A stretch of 64,000 nucleotides of DNA, taken from assembly GCF_030403775.1 (NCBI RefSeq), contig NZ_JAQMWQ010000023.1:34544-98543 (forward strand). Direction: 5' to 3'. This stretch comes from Paenibacillus sp. BSR1-1. Lineage in GTDB: Bacteria; Bacillota; Bacilli; Bacillales; Cytobacillaceae. This document shows, one piece after another, positions 38,129 through 47,289 of the stretch; the first letter of the stretch is position 1, and every line of letters starts with the position of its first letter. The position numbers and the translations under genes were made by a program. Below the pieces are notes generated by a model. The model ran no database searches and had not been told where the DNA came from. It saw only the letters and a program-made list of their open reading frames with translations.

Positions 38129-38364
38129 AGCCGATACACATTACATACCTCTAATATCCCTAATTTGTAAACAAAACATCGTTCAGAATGAAAGACTGCC
38201 ATTTCTACTTCTATAGAACCTGCATACGACACCCGTTAGTTGTGTAAAAGCACTTTTTCAGGATAAAATCGAACTCGGAGATTTGAATTCCTAACCCATC
38301 CACTCAAGAATTCTGCGCTCGCCAAACCGGTTTACGTTCCCATTTCAATTACTCATTAAATAAC

Positions 38365-38404
38365 AAACACTCTACTTTGTGTTGTAGAGTGTTTATTATT
38401 TTTA
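38365..38404 (-). terminator. Terminator of the acyltransferase gene
   Basis: AAACACTCTAC pairs with GTAGAGTGTTT. It lies just after the acyltransferase stop on the minus strand. The gap 38130-38360 has no recognisable gene. Confidence 0.65.
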
Positions 38405-38407
38405 GGA

Positions 38408-39574
38408 TTATGATGCGATTGAAGTATCTTTATCTAATTTACTTCTCTTATTTACTAAAAACCTTCTGCCTATTTTTATAAACGGTAATTCAATGTATTT
38501 ATAACCTAACCAAGATATAAGAATTGAACAGATAAACGCAAAAGCCAGTATTACAATTGTAGGAAAATACGTGGAAAAGATATTTAAGAATGAAATTAAT
38601 ATAATCACATGAAATAAATATAAACTATACGATATTTTACCAAGAAAAAATATTGGCTTTTTTAATAAAAACTTAGATGCTTTTTTGGAAGATAGTGCAA
38701 AAATAATAAAAACGCATGCTCCTAAAGTAATCGACCATTCATCAATAAATGTGTTGTGTAATCCCCGATGATTGAATAAAAGCCATGAAAAAGTGTAACA
38801 AATTAAGCCACATATTAGCAAAAGACTCTTTAGCATTGTTGATGATGATTGATACAATTTTTGTATATCGTTTTTATGTTTTGCTAACAAACTACCTAAA
38901 ACGAACATCGAGCAGTAATGTAAAGTAATTACATAACTTGTAGATGTTATGTCTACCCAAAAATGTTTTCTCAAAAGTAGTGCAACAAAAGAAGAGGCTA
39001 CACTCAAAAATACACAAAATATCCAATGTTTTTTTTTCACTAGTAGGATTAAAAATGGGAAAATTATTGAGATTCGCATTTCATGAACTAAAGACCACAA
39101 AACCGGGTCAATATCATTGGCATCAAAGTTCCCAAAAATAATTACGTGCTGCAGAAATAAAAGTAAATTAGACTTTGTACTCCAAGCGTTTTGTACCCAA
39201 TGGCTTAATCCTTGTAAATTTCCGCTATTAAAATATAGTTTAGCGAAAAAAGCTAAAATTACTGCAAAAATAAACGGAGGATATAATCTAAAAAATCTCT
39301 TTAACAGAAAAGATCTGTATGAAACTTCGGAGTTGTTTTTAAGGAAAGCTAAAGAAAGAACAAATCCGCTTAAGACAAAGAATAATATTACACTTTCATG
39401 CCCACCGAAAAAAATGTGTAGGGGAGAGTATTTAAAAATATTAGGAAAAAATTTATAGCCGTGATTATAAGTATCGATTTCTATCACCTTGAATACTAAT
39501 AGAAAGTGACTAAATAATACGGCCAAAGCAGCTAATCCCCTTAATGAGTCTAATTCCTCATAACGATTACTCAT
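38408..39574 (-). CDS. Acyltransferase 3 family membrane protein (OafA type)
   Basis: A 388-residue integral membrane O-acyltransferase with about ten hydrophobic segments. The family motif is near the N-terminus, LDSLRGLAALAVLFSHFLL (Arg and His conserved), and FFVLSGFVLS follows. Such proteins acetylate surface polysaccharides. It lies alone and reversed next to the second glycan cluster, so it may modify that product. GAGGG before the ATG at 39574 decides the start over an upstream ATG at 39604. Confidence 0.9.
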   Translation of the reverse strand: MSNRYEELDSLRGLAALAVLFSHFLLVFKVIEIDTYNHGYKFFPNIFKYSPLHIFFGGHESVILFFVLSGFVLSLAFLKNNSEVSYRSFLLKRFFRLYPPFIFAVILAFFAKLYFNSGNLQGLSHWVQNAWSTKSNLLLFLQHVIIFGNFDANDIDPVLWSLVHEMRISIIFPFLILLVKKKHWIFCVFLSVASSFVALLLRKHFWVDITSTSYVITLHYCSMFVLGSLLAKHKNDIQKLYQSSSTMLKSLLLICGLICYTFSWLLFNHRGLHNTFIDEWSITLGACVFIIFALSSKKASKFLLKKPIFFLGKISYSLYLFHVIILISFLNIFSTYFPTIVILAFAFICSILISWLGYKYIELPFIKIGRRFLVNKRSKLDKDTSIAS

Positions 39575-39724
39575 ATGTGTTATCCCTCTTTTTTCATTAA
39601 TCACAACCCTTTGAATATACTTTTTATTACAAAAGGAGTCAATAGTAGTAATTTATTACCATAAAAAATAATAGTTTTAAACAATTATAAAACCGGCTTA
39701 TAATTTATGATGGTTAGAATTGAT

Positions 39725-40112
39725 TCACCATCTTGAGGCTGTTGCATTAGCAATATAGTTTTGCCCTAAATCAATTGTATCTCCGAAATTACTAGTTAAA
39801 ATTAAAATATTATTATCAGTACTATTTGAACCCAATCTAATTGCAATTGTGTGGGTACCGCTTGTTGCTCCTCCTAGCGCAAAGTGCTTTGGATTTTAAT
39901 ATTTTTACATTCCATTTTTCTCCCACAGGTGGTGTTATAGTAACCATTGTAAAAGAGCCTGCGGCCACGTTTAAATTTTGAGAATAATCATTTGAACTTA
40001 ATCTTACTTTTCTGCCAGTTATTGGTGGACTTTGTTGAGCTTTGTTAGTTTTGTAGAGTGTTGAGTTGATAGACTGAAAAAAGGAACATCTTCTGAAGCT
40101 ATTATTCGTCAA
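39725..40112 (-). pseudogene. Frameshifted beta-rich protein fragment, family unknown
   Basis: Two adjacent frames join into one sensible protein: first VRLSSNDYSQNLNVAAGSF then VTITPPVGEKWNVKI, and after a one-base shift near 39890 FALGGATSGTHTIAIRLGS and DNNILILTSNFGDTIDLG, ending NATASRW. The alternating hydrophobic pattern suggests a beta sandwich, as in surface or phage structural proteins. I cannot name the family. No good start is visible, so the 5' end may also be missing. Confidence 0.5.
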
Positions 40113-40168
40113 TTTTCATAAGGAAAAAAGATGAGAGCTGTTGTTATACCAAGGTTGAGCCTTTAACT

Positions 40169-40184
40169 AATCAAACGATTATTT
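40169..40184. repeat. Operator-like palindrome, copy 1
   Basis: AATCAAACGATTATTT, an imperfect member of the family with consensus AATYAAACGWTTGATT. It is followed by ACTGACAAAAAATTCAT, which also follows the copy at 52239. Confidence 0.5.
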
Positions 40185-40248
40185 AACTGACAAAAAATTC
40201 ATTCCCTATTAAAGAAAAACCTTAAACAGCAGGGGTTTGGGCATATTT

Positions 40249-40264
40249 AATCAAATGATTAATA
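40249..40264. repeat. Operator-like palindrome, copy 2
   Basis: AATCAAATGATTAATA, with TTAATCA/TGATTAA arms, 80 bases after copy 1. The pair corresponds to the pair at 52239 and 52320. Confidence 0.5.
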
Positions 40265-40312
40265 AATTTTGTTTGAAGGGGATTTTGTAGAATATAGTTG
40301 GTACTATAGGAG

Positions 40313-40374
40313 CATGGGGACGGTACTATCTATGAAGGACATAACTGTATTTAAACCATGTGAACCGTCCCTGT
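40313..40374. repeat. REP-like inverted repeat
   Basis: GGGACGGT and ACCGTCCC are placed in inverted orientation about 40 bases apart, with ATGG/CCAT extensions. The same GGGACGGTTCT word appears singly at about 46651 and 54014. Confidence 0.35.
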
Positions 40375-40402
40375 GGCATCTCGTGGATTATGTGACATTA
40401 AT

Positions 40403-40672
40403 TTATGATTTCTTAGGTTTATTTGCCTTTTTAATTATTTCTTCAAGGATGCCTTGTTCTTTAATTATCTCGAATAGTTCTGCAGGAGACATATCAAGGT
40501 TTAAAGCTATATTTGTGAAGGTTTCTAGACTAGGTAAATTTTTCCCTGTTTCTATGTTACTCATGGCATTTCTTCCGATATTGCATCGAAAACCTTATTC
40601 CTCTTGGGACAATTTTTTATAACGTCTTAATTTCACTATTAATTTGCCGAATTTTACAGTGTCATAATTCAA
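40403..40672 (-). pseudogene. XRE-family regulator with an early stop
   Basis: A full 89-codon helix-turn-helix gene is readable apart from one TAA at codon 26. The text is VKFGKLIVKLRRYKKLSQEE, stop, GFRCNIGRNAMSNIETGKN, then LPSLETFTNIALNLDMSPAE. The homologue at 48193 has EELAFRSN at the stop position, so a Leu codon (TTA) changed to TAA. AAGGAGA precedes a TTG start. The N-terminal 25 residues alone could not bind DNA. Confidence 0.75.
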
Positions 40673-40899
40673 GGGGATTCTCCTTTTTATCCCATTAGAT
40701 AATGGGAAAGAAGAATAGACCACGTAGTATACTAGACAAAAGTTTACTTAGGGAAACATTTTTGTTGTACTCCCATATCAGAGTGTCTTTGAAGTAAACG
40801 TACTTTATTTTTCAGAAGGCAAAAGCTGTAATAATATGTAGAAGTTAGCCGCTAATAATTCAGGCCATCAGCCTCAATTAGGTTTGCCTAATATGCTAA

Positions 40900-40931
40900 A
40901 GAGCCATTACTAAGAAGTAATGGCTCTGTTT
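40900..40931. terminator. Conserved hairpin after cassette copy 1
   Basis: AGAGCCATTACT pairs with AGTAATGGCTCT around AAGA, followed on the plus strand by GTTTTG. An equivalent hairpin is at 52420-52451 after the second cassette, so it belongs to the duplicated unit. Confidence 0.55.
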
Positions 40932-40985
40932 TGAATCAAAAGACTGGAGATAGGACCATTCTAGACAATAGGTGATATATATTTT

Positions 40986-41252
40986 TTATATTAGGCCTGG
41001 GTAATTGTAACATTTCGCTTCATTTATCATGCCGAAATCTTTTTTAGAAAAATGAGGGAATAGGTCCAGACTAATTTCCCTTAAAAAACTGTATTCTGCG
41101 TTATGTGTAATGATAAGCTCCTTAGACGTGGCAAGATTGCCGTCAGTATATTTTCCTATTTGATTAATCATATCAGCCATCGATTTCCCTTTTAGATAAT
41201 ATTCATCGGTAAAGCCCAGTTTATCTGTGAAATATAAAATAAAGTAACTCAT
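40986..41252 (-). CDS. Cassette protein of unknown function (88 aa), copy 1
   Basis: An 88-residue protein, MSYFILYFTDKLGFTDEYYL at the start and NEAKCYNYPGLI at the end, with no membrane segment or motif I recognise. A near-identical protein is encoded at 52466-52732. The upstream context GGCTGGGGGTCG and the ATG are conserved in both copies, which supports this start over an earlier ATG at 41276. It is the last gene of the ComK/XRE cassette, 48 bases after the XRE gene. Confidence 0.65.
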   Translation of the reverse strand: MSYFILYFTDKLGFTDEYYLKGKSMADMINQIGKYTDGNLATSKELIITHNAEYSFLREISLDLFPHFSKKDFGMINEAKCYNYPGLI

Positions 41253-41300
41253 AACGTCGACCCCCAGCCGCTCCATAATTAGTAAACTTAATCTTCTAAT

Positions 41301-41567
41301 CTATTTAGTAAAACCACAATATCCATTAATTGGAATAAATTCTTGGTCTTTTTCGATTTCTATCATAAATTCTGAAGCTCTCATCCCAAGCCCGGAAGCA
41401 AGGGCTAAGATGGAGATAAAACCAGGCAGTTTTAGATTTCTTTCAATGAGGCTAATATAGGAGCGATCCAAACCGCTACGTTCGGCGAGTTCTTCCTGCG
41501 ATAGATTCCGTTCCTTTCGTAGCCTTCTTAATGTCATCCCGAAATCAATGTTCCAATGATAATCCAA
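41301..41567 (-). CDS. XRE-family transcriptional regulator, cassette copy 1
   Basis: An 88-residue helix-turn-helix protein. The DNA-binding region is FGMTLRRLRKERNLSQEELA with the recognition helix in RSGLDRSYISLIERN, and a short tail MRASEFMIEIE. The TTG start lies nine bases after AAAGGAGG and 23 bases inside the ComK-like gene, so the two are coupled. The close copy at 52800 shows several changes. It probably represses its own cassette, by analogy with small XRE repressors. Confidence 0.88.
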   Translation of the reverse strand: MDYHWNIDFGMTLRRLRKERNLSQEELAERSGLDRSYISLIERNLKLPGFISILALASGLGMRASEFMIEIEKDQEFIPINGYCGFTK

Positions 41568-42183
41568 CAGGGTGCTCCTCCTTTGATAAGAAGTTATCGA
41601 ATAACCAGTTATCCTTATTATTTTTTTCTTCTTCTAAAACTCCAAAGTTGTATTTTCCTGACTTTTCCTTGAGAAGCTGGTGTCTTTTTGGCGGTTCCAG
41701 ATAATAATGAATCGGACTTGGATGAGTCCCTCTTTCAATCGCAAGTCGTTTTAAATGTTTGGCTTTCTGAAGTTTTTCATTAAAAGGAGCTAGTTTTGTA
41801 TCAACAATGATGAAATGGCCATTGCTCAATTCTACCTCCGTCTTAGTTCCGGTGGCTTTGGTGTTGATAATATGTTCAGGATTAAACCAGATACAGTCTA
41901 TTTTATTTGGTGATTTACTTGGAAAAAGGCAAATGCCTTGATAGGGATTCACCTTGATGGGACATTTCATGGTTTTATTTAGAACGGATTTTGCCCCTAT
42001 TATTGCTCCACGTAGATCAAAGCCTATGTATTGTAATGTATCATCCAATAGATGTAGAGGAGTTTTGTCCACCAGAAAAGTCGTTTTTCCTGCCATGATT
42101 CTTGAACACGGTTTCCCGTATTGGTCGTATTCACCCATCATTAATATCACTTTCTTCTCAATAAAGTAACGTTTAATATTAAT
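41545..42183 (-). CDS. comK: ComK-family competence regulator, cassette copy 1
   Basis: A 212-residue homologue of ComK, the master activator of competence in Bacillus. It aligns along its length: EYDQYGKPCSRIMAGKTTFL, PLHLLDDTLQYIGFDLRGA, then NPYQGICLFPSKSPNKIDC and IWFNPEHI, matching the ComK core IFLFPTLSS...CGW. The only good ribosome site (AAGGAG, conserved in copy 2) points to an ATT or ACG start at about 42183; an upstream TTG at 42207 overlaps that site, and the ATG at residue 15 would cut conserved sequence. It overlaps the XRE gene. Confidence 0.82.
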   Translation of the reverse strand: MNIKRYFIEKKVILMMGEYDQYGKPCSRIMAGKTTFLVDKTPLHLLDDTLQYIGFDLRGAIIGAKSVLNKTMKCPIKVNPYQGICLFPSKSPNKIDCIWFNPEHIINTKATGTKTEVELSNGHFIIVDTKLAPFNEKLQKAKHLKRLAIERGTHPSPIHYYLEPPKRHQLLKEKSGKYNFGVLEEEKNNKDNWLFDNFLSKEEHPVGLSLEH

Positions 42184-42329
42184 CGTACTCCACTCCTTAA
42201 ACCGCAATAGATTAAAAGCATTTACCTTCTACTATCTCTGTAATGGACAATGAAGAAAAAAACGATAGAGCTGTTTCGATTGTTATAGAATTCCATCTCT
42301 CCTTTGCCGAGGACCATTGATCCGTATTT

Positions 42330-43175
42330 TCATGAGTTAAGCCAATTCCAGTTTGGGTCAATGCCGTCTATAAAAGAAAGGGGACTTCTCGTTACTGGAA
42401 CCATTGCAGCGATCTTCTCCGAATAGAGCTTCATAAATTTGTTGTCTAGGATTCCATAAAAGTAGGCGATAGGATTTTTAACGCCATTGGTCAATTTCAT
42501 TTTTCTAAGCAGTTGTCTAAAGGATTGGAGCGAGATATCTAGGACGGCATCTGTATCATTCTGACACTCAAAGCGGAAAGCAGCAATTTGCACCATATGC
42601 CAATATTCTTCAATCGTTTTGGCTTCGGAGAAAAAGCATTTTACCAACTGGACAAAAGGCTGCGGGATTCGGTTGCTGACAAAATTGTGATCCAATTGTT
42701 GTTCAGACGTTTCGTTACGTTTATTTATCTTTTGTTCTTTTTCTGTTCTTAAAAGATTACTAGTTTTATTATGGTGGTTCATTTTTTCCTCTTTGGGTGG
42801 TTCACTGGAGGGAAAACGATTAAATTGATATAGGTTGCTGGACTGCGAGCCGTTTTTCCTTTCTGTTTCAAAGACTGTGATGATTCCCAATACCTTTGCT
42901 TTTAGAATCATCCGTTTAAAGGTAGACCTTGAGATGCCATTCTCCTGGTATTGCTCGTGAATGGATTTTAAAATGGTCCCGATCTTGGCATTGCATACCC
43001 CTGGGATTTTGGCTGCAAAGCGCACGAGCCTTTTTAATCCGATTATTTCTCCTTTTGTAAACGCATGCTTATGCTCCAATAACCACATCTCAATATGATA
43101 ATTGAATTCCTGAAGGGAACTGAATTGTGAGTAATGCTGAAATCCTCCGGTATAGCCAGATTTAATGCCTGCCAT
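42330..43175 (-). CDS. Winged-helix DNA-binding protein, cassette copy 1
   Basis: A 281-residue cytosolic protein. The first 125 residues contain GEIIGLKRLVRFAAKIPGV and the winged-helix stretch GISRSTFKRMILKAKVLGII followed by QSSNLYQFNRFP; a polar linker (about 125-165) leads to a C-terminal helical domain (VQLVKCFFSEAKTIEEYWHM). Similar proteins of unknown role are common in Bacillus and resemble replication or regulatory winged-helix factors. GAAAGGGTG precedes the ATG. It is the first gene of the cassette and is preceded by leader repeat a. Confidence 0.75.
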   Translation of the reverse strand: MAGIKSGYTGGFQHYSQFSSLQEFNYHIEMWLLEHKHAFTKGEIIGLKRLVRFAAKIPGVCNAKIGTILKSIHEQYQENGISRSTFKRMILKAKVLGIITVFETERKNGSQSSNLYQFNRFPSSEPPKEEKMNHHNKTSNLLRTEKEQKINKRNETSEQQLDHNFVSNRIPQPFVQLVKCFFSEAKTIEEYWHMVQIAAFRFECQNDTDAVLDISLQSFRQLLRKMKLTNGVKNPIAYFYGILDNKFMKLYSEKIAAMVPVTRSPLSFIDGIDPNWNWLNS

Positions 43176-43181
43176 TTAGGA

Positions 43182-43352
43182 CACCCTTTCATCGTTTTTC
43201 TGCACTCTACGATATCGGGTTTGGCTGAGTAAATCGAATTCGCATTTTTCATTTTTGAGGCCTATTTTCGTACGAAACATCAAAAAAAGCCCTCAAAAAA
43301 TCATTTTTGAAGGCTTTTTTTGCAATTTGGTGCGTTTTCTCTATTATTTTTA
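43182..43352 (-). repeat. Cassette leader repeat a (terminator plus palindrome)
   Basis: About 170 bases shared with 54910-55080, 59430-59597 and (shorter) 63788-63907. It contains the palindrome TTTCGTACGAAA (43266-43277) and a bidirectional hairpin with AAAAAAAGCC and GGCTTTTTTT ends (43282-43321). It lies directly upstream of the winged-helix gene. Confidence 0.8.
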
Positions 43353-43390
43353 CACGGTTTAAACCCCTATGGGGGAAAGCTAGAGAAAAG

Positions 43391-43625
43391 GCTGGCATAA
43401 GGATGGGGCATCATGGTACTACTTTGATCAGTCTGGTGCTATGAAGACTGGCTGCAGCTTGGTACAATTTGGTATTACTTTAAGAGCGGCGGGGCAATGG
43501 AAACCGGTTGGTTGAAGTCAGGTACTACTTGGTATTACTTTAATACAAGCGGCGCTATGCAGACTGGCAAGGTAAAGATTTCTGGCAAATGGTATACCTT
43601 AGATAAAAATGGGGTATTGAAGTAG
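43391..43625 (+). pseudogene. Remnant of a cell-wall-binding repeat protein C-terminus
   Basis: Reads GWHKDGASWYYFDQSGAMKT, then after a four-base deletion (GGCTGGTTGCAG reduced to GGCTGCAG) continues in another frame as TWYYFNTSGAMQTGKVKIS and ends KWYTLDKNGVLK. It closely matches the end of the gene at 43849-46560, including a related terminator (43663-43698). It is a leftover of a tandem or ancestral copy. Confidence 0.8.
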
Positions 43626-43794
43626 CCCCTTCCGGTTTACTTAAAGCTTTAGATAATTTTTAAATAGGGGTCCTTAAAATAAGGGATTCCTATTTTTTTG
43701 ACTTATTCAAGTGTCAGTCATCCCCAAAACTTGTCGAATACATTCAGATGTGGGACACCATAATATCCTCGATTTTTGGAAAAAATGAGGAAAA

Positions 43795-43822
43795 TTTACA
43801 GGAAAAGAAGTATTATTAAGAT
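43795..43822 (+). promoter_or_regulatory. Candidate sigma-A promoter of the SpoIID-like gene
   Basis: TTTACA (43795-43800), a 16-base spacer and TAAGAT (43817-43822), about 27 bases before the ATG at 43849. Confidence 0.4.
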
Positions 43823-43848
43823 ATGAAACTATGAGAGAGGATTTTTTT

Positions 43849-46560
43849 ATGAGAAAACTATTAATCTACCTGATTGCAATCGCCGTCTTTTTGGGAGTTG
43901 TTCCAAGTTATAAAGAGGCAGAAACGATTGCGACAGAGCCACAGCTTCAAGTAAAGTTAAGAAATTTTTTAGGTAATCCTTCAAGTATTTCATTAAAGAT
44001 AGTAGGAAGCTACTATTTAAATGAGGATCCTGCGAACCTATTAACCAATGATCGAAGTTATACAGTGAGGGTTGAGGATGGAACACTCGGACTATATGAT
44101 GGAACTACGAAATTAGCTTCAGGGAGCAATCTATCGATCACTCCGGTTAAAAGTAATGACCATGCCTTCATTAATAACCGTGAATACGCCGGTAGTTTTC
44201 TTTTTACCGTTGAAGAGGAGCAATTTGTTAGACCGATTAATACTATTAATCTCGAAGATTATGTGAAAAGTGTTGTTCCTTATGAAATGTGGGCGTCTTG
44301 GGGGAAGGAAGCCCTGAAGGCACAGGCGGTTGCAGCGCGAACTTATGCCTATTATCGTTTGAATCAGGTAATCAATGATACTACCACTTTTCAGGTATAT
44401 GGGGGCGTGACGGGCCAAGATTCTAGGACATCTGAGGCAGTCGACGAGACTGAAGGCCAAATCTTAACCTACAATGGGAAGGTCATTGACGCAGTTTTCT
44501 CAGCCTCAAACGGAGGGAAAACTGAAAATCAATTTAATGTCAAGGACCCCATTTCACTTCCGTATTTTAAAGTTCAAACCGACGAGTACGATACAACCCT
44601 TACCTGGAATGCCATCTTACATAAACAGCAAATCGATGTCACTTCATTGGACCTCAAAGATCCAGAAAGCTGGTGGGAATCCACAAATGAAATAGATGCC
44701 GTGTACACGAGCAACATAAAAAAATGGATGTTGAATTATCTACCAGGATTGAGTGGTAAGCAAATTAAAATTGTTGGCATCCCTAAGGTTTCCTTCTACG
44801 AGCAAACCGAAAGCGGACGATTTTCAAAAAGTAATCTATCCCTTGAGTTTTTTGTAAAAGACGTAATCAATTCAACTGGGGAGCTTGAACTTCAAACTGT
44901 GAATATCAACAACCAGCTTGCGGACAATATGCGCTCGATTATCAGTTCCAAAGATCTAACTAGCAATCTGTTTTCCATCGACGAAACCGAGGATGCATTT
45001 GTATTTTCTGGATCAGGGAACGGACATGGTGTGGGATTAAGTCAACATGGCGCTAATCACCGTGCTGCTGCAGGAATTCTTTACAAAGACATATTATCCT
45101 TTTATTATCCAGGTACTATCTTAACCAAACAATATGCCATCCCACCTGAACCTGTTAAAGTAAACGGGGTAACAGATAAAGATACGATTGTCACAGGGAC
45201 AGCGGAAGCTGGATCGACAGTAGAAGTAAAAGTGAATGGCTCGATGATTGGATCAGGAACTGCAGGCACGGCTGGTAAGTTTGCCATAACGATTCCAATC
45301 CAAAAAGCAGGTACAGAATTAGTTTTCACGGCAACAGATAAGGGTGGAAATGTAAGTGAAGGAACCACTGTTGCAGTAAAAGATGTGACGGCACCATCAA
45401 AACCAGTTGTAAATGTGGTAACAGATAAAGATAACTCCGTAACAGGTGAAACTGAAGCTGGAGCCAAGGTTGAAGTAAAAGTAGAAGGAGCATTAATTGG
45501 AAATGGAGAAAGCGGACCAGACGGAAAGTTTACTGTGACCATTCCGGTTCAAAAAGATGGAACGGAATTAGCTTTAACGGCCACCGACAAGGTTGGAAAC
45601 GTAAGTGAAACGACCATTGTAGTAGTAAAAGATGGAACGGCTCCTGTTAAACCAGTGGTTAATGAAGTAACGGATAAAGATACTTCTGTAACCGGTCAGA
45701 CAGAAGCAGGATCAAAAGTGGAAGTGAAAGTTAACGGTACAGTGATTGGAACAGGATTTGCCGGAGAAGATGGCAAATTTACTGTAACCATTCCAGTACA
45801 AAAAGCTGGCACTGAATTAGTTTTATCGGCGGTAGACAAAGCTGGAAATATAAGTGAAGTAACCACTGTAGCTGTTAAAGATGTAACTGCACCATCACAA
45901 CCAGTAGTAAACGTAGTAACCAATAAAGACACTACAGTAACAGGTAATGCGGAAGCTGGTTCAAAGGTAGAAGTTAATGTCAACGGTACCGTTATCGGTA
46001 CAGGAACCGTTCAAGCGGATGGCAAGTTTTCTGTTTCCATCCTAGTACAGAAGAAAGGGACTGAAATGATCGTAACGGTAACCGACCTTGCTGGTAATAG
46101 GAGTGAAGGAACTAGAATTATTGTTACAGCCAAGTCCGGCTGGGTAAAGGAAAACGGCATCTGGCATTACTACGACCTGAAAACTGGTGAAGAAATCAAA
46201 GGCTGGTTTAACGAAGGGACAAAATGGTATTACTTTGATCAAACTGGTGCCATGAAAACCGGCTGGTTGCAGCTTGGTACAACCTGGTATTACTTCGATC
46301 AGGCTGGTGCCATGAAAACAGGCTGGCAGCAGCTTGGTGCAACTTGGTATTACTTTAAGAGCAGCAGGGCAATGCAAACCGGTTGGTTGCAGCTTGGTAC
46401 AACCTGGTATTACTTCAAGGGCAACGGGGCAATGCAAACCGGTTGGTTGAAGTCAGGTTCAAAATGGTATTACTTTAATACAAGCGGCGCTATGCAGACT
46501 GGTAAGGTAAAGATCTATGGCAAATGGTATACCTTTGATAAAAATGGGGTAATGAAGTAA
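43849..46560 (+). CDS. SpoIID/LytB-domain surface protein with Ig-like and cell-wall-binding repeats
   Basis: A 903-residue exported protein. After a signal peptide (to about residue 22) comes a SpoIID/LytB domain with INLEDYVKSVVPYEMWASWG, ALKAQAVAARTYAYY, FSASNGGKTEN and GSGNGHGVGLSQHGA. Four Ig-like repeats of about 83 residues follow (each with TVTGxxEAGSxVEVKVNG), then six choline-binding-type repeats (WYYFDQAGAMKTGWQQLG). SpoIID domains act as peptidoglycan lytic transglycosylases. It may process or remodel the wall at the cell surface. GAGAGG decides the ATG at 43849 over 43831. Confidence 0.92.
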   Translation: MRKLLIYLIAIAVFLGVVPSYKEAETIATEPQLQVKLRNFLGNPSSISLKIVGSYYLNEDPANLLTNDRSYTVRVEDGTLGLYDGTTKLASGSNLSITPVKSNDHAFINNREYAGSFLFTVEEEQFVRPINTINLEDYVKSVVPYEMWASWGKEALKAQAVAARTYAYYRLNQVINDTTTFQVYGGVTGQDSRTSEAVDETEGQILTYNGKVIDAVFSASNGGKTENQFNVKDPISLPYFKVQTDEYDTTLTWNAILHKQQIDVTSLDLKDPESWWESTNEIDAVYTSNIKKWMLNYLPGLSGKQIKIVGIPKVSFYEQTESGRFSKSNLSLEFFVKDVINSTGELELQTVNINNQLADNMRSIISSKDLTSNLFSIDETEDAFVFSGSGNGHGVGLSQHGANHRAAAGILYKDILSFYYPGTILTKQYAIPPEPVKVNGVTDKDTIVTGTAEAGSTVEVKVNGSMIGSGTAGTAGKFAITIPIQKAGTELVFTATDKGGNVSEGTTVAVKDVTAPSKPVVNVVTDKDNSVTGETEAGAKVEVKVEGALIGNGESGPDGKFTVTIPVQKDGTELALTATDKVGNVSETTIVVVKDGTAPVKPVVNEVTDKDTSVTGQTEAGSKVEVKVNGTVIGTGFAGEDGKFTVTIPVQKAGTELVLSAVDKAGNISEVTTVAVKDVTAPSQPVVNVVTNKDTTVTGNAEAGSKVEVNVNGTVIGTGTVQADGKFSVSILVQKKGTEMIVTVTDLAGNRSEGTRIIVTAKSGWVKENGIWHYYDLKTGEEIKGWFNEGTKWYYFDQTGAMKTGWLQLGTTWYYFDQAGAMKTGWQQLGATWYYFKSSRAMQTGWLQLGTTWYYFKGNGAMQTGWLKSGSKWYYFNTSGAMQTGKVKIYGKWYTFDKNGVMK

Positions 46561-46600
46561 CCCATCAAGTTTATTAAGAGTACGGATATATAATTAAAAG

Positions 46601-46632
46601 TAGGAATCCCTAAAAAGGGATTCCTATTTTTT
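46601..46632 (+). terminator. Terminator of the SpoIID-like gene
   Basis: TAGGAATCCC pairs perfectly with GGGATTCCTA around TAAAAA and runs into TTTTTT. Confidence 0.85.
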
Positions 46633-46779
46633 ACTAGATGGGAAGGACCAAAGGGACGGTTCTCGAGGCTTTTTTTGAAAAATGATAACCTTTTCCTCAA
46701 ACAAATGCTAATTGTTTGGTTATTGCTAACCGAAAGTAGACTGCTAAATCCTAGATAGAATATTAAGAGATTTTGTTCG

Positions 46780-46902
46780 CTAAGATGGTAACAATTGTGC
46801 TAAGCAAAATAGTTCCAAGGTAATAAAACCGTAAGTAAGGCTCTTTTTCATTTTTTTCTTTTTCAACATTTCTTCGGGGGTAAGCCAATAACTTTTAGAC
46901 AT
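46780..46902 (-). CDS. Small protein (40 aa) with possible membrane helix
   Basis: A reverse-strand gene with a good site, AAAGGAG, eight bases before the ATG. The product MSKSYWLTPEEMLKKKKMKK is strongly basic, then a short hydrophobic stretch (SLTYGFITLELFCLAQLLPS) ends it. I do not recognise it. It sits in the 730-base gap between two wall-repeat genes; the rest of that gap (46903-47289) shows only AT-rich sequence ahead of the next gene. Confidence 0.4.
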   Translation of the reverse strand: MSKSYWLTPEEMLKKKKMKKSLTYGFITLELFCLAQLLPS

Positions 46903-47289
46903 CTGTATTCTCCTTTTTCTTGTTGTTTCAGTTTGGTGATCTTAATAAAACTAGAAGAGATTTTTTAATAGTAAAAATGTCCTGAATATAAATACCGAAA
47001 TATTATACAAAAAAATGGCGGTAATTGTAACGGTTTTGGAAAAATACAATTCTGGTAAAAAATGATAATTTTATTGAAAAGCTAGCAAAATCAATGATTA
47101 AATTAATTCACCCTGATTCTGGAGTTTACGTTTTGGTGTTTAAATTTGTTGAGTTTTGGAAGTGTAGAAATCATTGATTTTTATTGTGAAAATCTGCCAT
47201 CGGAGGTAAAATAGGACTTATGCTTCATAATAAATTAGTAATCTAGCAATTTATTACTGGAGTATATATACATACAGGAGGATTTATTC

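Noticed and set aside
38220..38340. tRNA-like text on the minus strand (GAGTTCGATTTTATC)
   Set aside because: The T-arm-like word is not supported by a cloverleaf; acceptor and anticodon arms could not be formed.
40269..40622. 117-codon plus-strand frame
   Set aside because: It is antisense to the XRE pseudogene at 40403-40672, whose translation is clearly a helix-turn-helix protein; the plus-strand product has no coherent features.
45105..45983. Reverse-strand frames of 95-145 codons within the SpoIID-like gene
   Set aside because: They are antisense to the Ig-like repeats and repeat with the same period, with no ribosome sites.
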